Under the pieces are notes generated by a model that worked only from the letters and a program-made list of their open reading frames with translations, made no database searches and was not told the origin of the DNA. A stretch of DNA of 23,388 bases from a virus, in IMG/VR virus record IMGVR_UViG_3300027499_000037, positions 1-23,388 of that record. The stretch is one strand, 5' to 3'. Within the stretch, counting starts at the first letter, position 1, and the number at the start of each line of letters is the position of its first letter. Shown here piece by piece: positions 21,019 through 23,388 of this stretch. The position numbers were made by a program, and so were the translations under genes.

Positions 21019-21633
21019 ATGTCAGTTAAAATTCTACAAGAAAAAGTTGGTGCAACATCGGACGGTGCTTGGGGACCAGGTACACTAAAGGCTGCACAGG
21101 CATTTTATAAGCTAAGTGATGCTAGAGCGGCTCACTTCTTTGCACAGTGCGCTCACGAGTCAGGTGGATTTAAAACATTCAACGAAAACTTAAACTATGG
21201 CGCACAAGGCTTACTAGGTATCTTTAAGAAGTATTTCCCTGATGCTGCTACAGCCGCTAAGTATGAGCGTAAGCCAGAAATGATTGCTAATCGGGTATAC
21301 GGCGGCAGAATGGGCAATGGTCCAGAAGCTTCTGGCGATGGTTACAAGTTCCGTGGTCGTGGTGCTATCCAGTTGACTGGTAAGAGCAACTACGAAGCGT
21401 TTTCAAAGTACATCGGTGATCCAGAAGTAATGACCAATCCAGATGTTGTTGCTAGCAAGTATGCATTTGAAAGTGCAATGTTCTTCTTTGAAACAAACAA
21501 GCTATGGGCTATCTGTGATAAGGGCGTCAACGATGCTGCTATCCTAGAGCTAACAAAGCGCATCAATGGTGGCACACACGGTTTAGACGATCGCAAAGAA
21601 AAAACTAAAAAGTATGCTAGCTGGTTAGCATAA
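21019..21633 (+). CDS. Endolysin, GH19 chitinase/lysozyme-like, with PG-binding-like N-terminus
   Basis: The 204-residue protein should cleave the glycan strand of peptidoglycan. Catalytic acids are E47 (AHESGGF) and probably E56 (NENLNYGA), followed by the GH19 signature GRGAIQLTGKSNY (about 110-122). The first 30 residues (DGAWGPGTLKAAQAFY) resemble the start of a peptidoglycan-binding repeat. There is no signal peptide. AAGGAG lies seven bases before the ATG; the gene begins nine bases after the M15 stop. Confidence 0.93.
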   Translation: MSVKILQEKVGATSDGAWGPGTLKAAQAFYKLSDARAAHFFAQCAHESGGFKTFNENLNYGAQGLLGIFKKYFPDAATAAKYERKPEMIANRVYGGRMGNGPEASGDGYKFRGRGAIQLTGKSNYEAFSKYIGDPEVMTNPDVVASKYAFESAMFFFETNKLWAICDKGVNDAAILELTKRINGGTHGLDDRKEKTKKYASWLA

Positions 21634-21643
21634 GGAAAACATA

Positions 21644-22990
21644 ATGGCAGGCAAGAACTTAGATTACTGGTATGACGAACAGATAAAGCGTTATCTAATT
21701 CAAATCATACGAGTATTTTCAAACTTTAAAGTAAAAGAAAACACTAAGAACGGTGTAAATTACAACCGTGTGCCTGCTCGTTATGGTGATTCAAGCAGAC
21801 TTGTGGCGCATTTATTACGCAATAACAGTGAAAATATTGTTAATAGTGCGCCACAAATTGCTGTAAGTATTCAAAGCATTCAGCCTGCTAGAGATAGAAC
21901 TGCTGAACCATTTTTAGTAGATACTCAGCAAGTTGCAGAACGTGAATTTGATACTGTAAATAATTCGTATACTAGTGAGCAAGGCAATTTGTATACTACA
22001 CAACGTTATATGCCTGTTCCGTACAATATGACTGTGCAAGTAGACATATGGACTACTAATACAGACACAAAACTTCAATTACTAGAACAAATTTTTGTTA
22101 TCTTTAATCCTAGTATTCAGCTACAATCAAACAGCAATCCATTAGATTGGACTAGTGTATTTGAAATTGAACTAACAGACATTAATTGGAGTAGCAGAGG
22201 TATTCCTGCGGGTGTTGATGAAACTTTAGATATTGCAACATTAACATTTAGTATACCTATCTGGATTAGCCCTCCTGCTAAAGTTAAGCGACAAACAATT
22301 ATTCAGCAAATTATCGCAGATATCCATAAAGTTGATAGTGTGACCGGATTAGGTTACGATCAAGCGTATGCTGATTTCTTTGGTACTGTGTCTGACGACA
22401 GTGAATTAGTTATCACGCCAAATGATTATAAACTGCTAGTCTCTGGTGCTACAGCTACACTTATGTCACCAGCCGGAAATGCTGCTGTATGGAAAGATAT
22501 TATTGAAATGAAAGGTGAACTTAGTGTTACTAGTTTACTAAAACTTAATACCAGCAATAATAGTGATAGCGATGAATTTCTCGTTATCGGAAGTGTTGTA
22601 GGTAATCCGTTAGATGATACATCTTTAATATTTAACCTCGATACTGATACATTACCATCTAACACGCTTGCTGATTTAACAAAAATTATTGATCCTACTG
22701 CTAGCAGTCCTGGTAATGGGTTAGACGCTGCTACTTTAGGGCAAAGATATTTAATAACAGAATCTATTAGTGCCAGCGGATATCCTAGCTGGAGTGTAGA
22801 TGCAAACGAAAACGATATTATTCAATATGACGGTTCTGATTGGACTGTGGTGTTTAATTCTACCGCAGTTACTACAACCCAATATGTAACAAACGATTTT
22901 ACATCAAAACAATTCAAGTGGACTGGTAGCGCATGGATAAGTAGTTACGAAGGTGAATACAATCCTGGTTACTGGAGACTTGTACTGTAA
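21644..22990 (+). CDS. 15: Tail terminator/sheath stabiliser, gp15-like, with C-terminal extension (448 aa)
   Basis: gp15 caps the tail tube and sheath so the tail can join the neck. The first 240 residues follow T4 gp15 (272 residues) closely: YWYDEQIKRYLIQIIRVFSNF, NYNRVPARYGD, PQIAVSIQSIQPA, RYMPVPYNMTVQVDIWTTN, LLEQIFVIFNPS and FSIPIWISPPAK. The remaining 200 residues are additional. The last 86 (363-448) carry two modules: ENDIIQYDGSDWTVV and KQFKWTGSAWISSY. AAGGAAA precedes the ATG. The Nudix gene overlaps its stop as TAATG. Confidence 0.9.
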   Translation: MAGKNLDYWYDEQIKRYLIQIIRVFSNFKVKENTKNGVNYNRVPARYGDSSRLVAHLLRNNSENIVNSAPQIAVSIQSIQPARDRTAEPFLVDTQQVAEREFDTVNNSYTSEQGNLYTTQRYMPVPYNMTVQVDIWTTNTDTKLQLLEQIFVIFNPSIQLQSNSNPLDWTSVFEIELTDINWSSRGIPAGVDETLDIATLTFSIPIWISPPAKVKRQTIIQQIIADIHKVDSVTGLGYDQAYADFFGTVSDDSELVITPNDYKLLVSGATATLMSPAGNAAVWKDIIEMKGELSVTSLLKLNTSNNSDSDEFLVIGSVVGNPLDDTSLIFNLDTDTLPSNTLADLTKIIDPTASSPGNGLDAATLGQRYLITESISASGYPSWSVDANENDIIQYDGSDWTVVFNSTAVTTTQYVTNDFTSKQFKWTGSAWISSYEGEYNPGYWRLVL

Positions 22991-23388
22991 TGACAACAGC
23001 CGCTGGCGTAGTATTTTTGGCAAAGGACACTGGACGATGCTTACTACAACTACGCAACTCAGATAAAAGATTTAAAAACACTTGGGGATTTTGGGGCGGC
23101 CTTATTGAAAAGGGCGAAACAGTTTACGAGTGCATCCAGCGTGAACTAACAGAAGAAATTGGGTTTGTTCCTGAGCTTGCAAAACTAAATCCTATAGACG
23201 TTTATCAAAGCAGAGATCAAAAATTTTATTATTACAGTTTTGTATATGTAGTAGAAAAAGAGTTTAGTCCTGTATTAAATGTCGAAAGTGCAGGATATGC
23301 TTGGGTTAATATTGGTGTTTGGCCACAGCCATTACATAATGGTGCAAGACTTACACTAAACAAAAACGGAGGCACAGAAAAACTACAC
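22990..23388 (+). CDS. Nudix hydrolase, cut by right window edge
   Basis: The visible 133 residues contain a complete Nudix box at about 37-59: G-x5-E (GLIEKGE), then seven residues, then RELTEEIGF. Such enzymes hydrolyse nucleoside diphosphates linked to another group, such as ADP-ribose or nucleotide sugars; T4 carries one (nudE). N-terminal strands (GVVFLAKD, CLLQLRN) precede the box as expected. The ATG overlaps the gp15 stop by one base (TAATG), so it is the last visible gene of the late plus-strand unit. The C-terminus and the substrate are not determinable here. Confidence 0.92.
   Translation, partial: MTTAAGVVFLAKDTGRCLLQLRNSDKRFKNTWGFWGGLIEKGETVYECIQRELTEEIGFVPELAKLNPIDVYQSRDQKFYYYSFVYVVEKEFSPVLNVESAGYAWVNIGVWPQPLHNGARLTLNKNGGTEKLH

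Noticed and set aside
20509-21633. Lysis cassette including a holin
   Set aside because: Two endolysins are clear, but no small membrane protein lies beside them, so no holin is called.
1-23388. tRNA genes, CRISPR arrays, insertion sequences, attachment sites
   Set aside because: Intergenic gaps are almost all under 130 bases and are accounted for by promoters, leaders and terminators; no cloverleaf, repeat array or transposase was seen.

Overview
The window is the late structural region of a T4-like tailed phage with a contractile tail, probably one infecting a Gram-negative, likely marine, bacterium. The evidence is a recognisable set of T4-type proteins: large terminase gp17, probable small terminase gp16, head completion nuclease gp4, tail tube gp19 and a gp19/gp54-like relative, tail sheath gp18, dNMP kinase gp1, neck proteins gp13 and probable gp14, and tail terminator gp15. 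Intergenic gaps are tiny, overlapping start/stop codons are common, and T4-type late promoter octamers recur. The host is inferred only loosely from the style of the proteins. No integrase, tRNA, CRISPR array or insertion sequence is visible.

Layout: from the left edge to 18274 everything reads on the minus strand; from 18330 to the right edge everything reads on the plus strand. In transcription order on the minus strand: a five-gene metabolic operon (18274 to 14362: PLP aminotransferase-like, amidinotransferase, two related HxD...H oxygenases, SDR epimerase/dehydratase); a conserved protein of unknown function behind a sigma70-type promoter (14297 to 13134); gp13 and gp1; the sheath; the tube; then the gp54-like protein, a hypothetical, gp4, a 57-residue protein and gp16; two small single-gene units; two probable virion proteins; the large terminase; and a gene cut by the left edge. 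On the plus strand: a radical SAM/SPASM enzyme, the gp14-like neck protein, two endolysins (M15 peptidase and GH19), gp15 and a Nudix hydrolase cut by the right edge.

Regulation is unusually readable. Ten late-promoter octamers (consensus GATAAATA) sit in front of ten transcription units, seven of them exact. All ten have an A at the sixth base downstream, where T4 late transcripts would start. For five genes this A is the A of the ATG, so their mRNAs should be leaderless; the other five have leaders of about 17-42 bases with strong Shine-Dalgarno sequences. Several units end in compact hairpin terminators placed directly before the next promoter.

The most striking content is the six-gene enzyme cassette (14362-19412) lying between neck genes gp13 and gp14, around the point where gene direction flips, and driven by late-type promoters. 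An aminotransferase, a glycine-amidinotransferase-type enzyme with its catalytic triad, two 2OG/Fe oxygenase-like paralogues, a sugar-nucleotide SDR and a radical SAM enzyme together suggest synthesis or tailoring of a guanidino-bearing sugar, aminocyclitol or other small molecule. The product is unknown.
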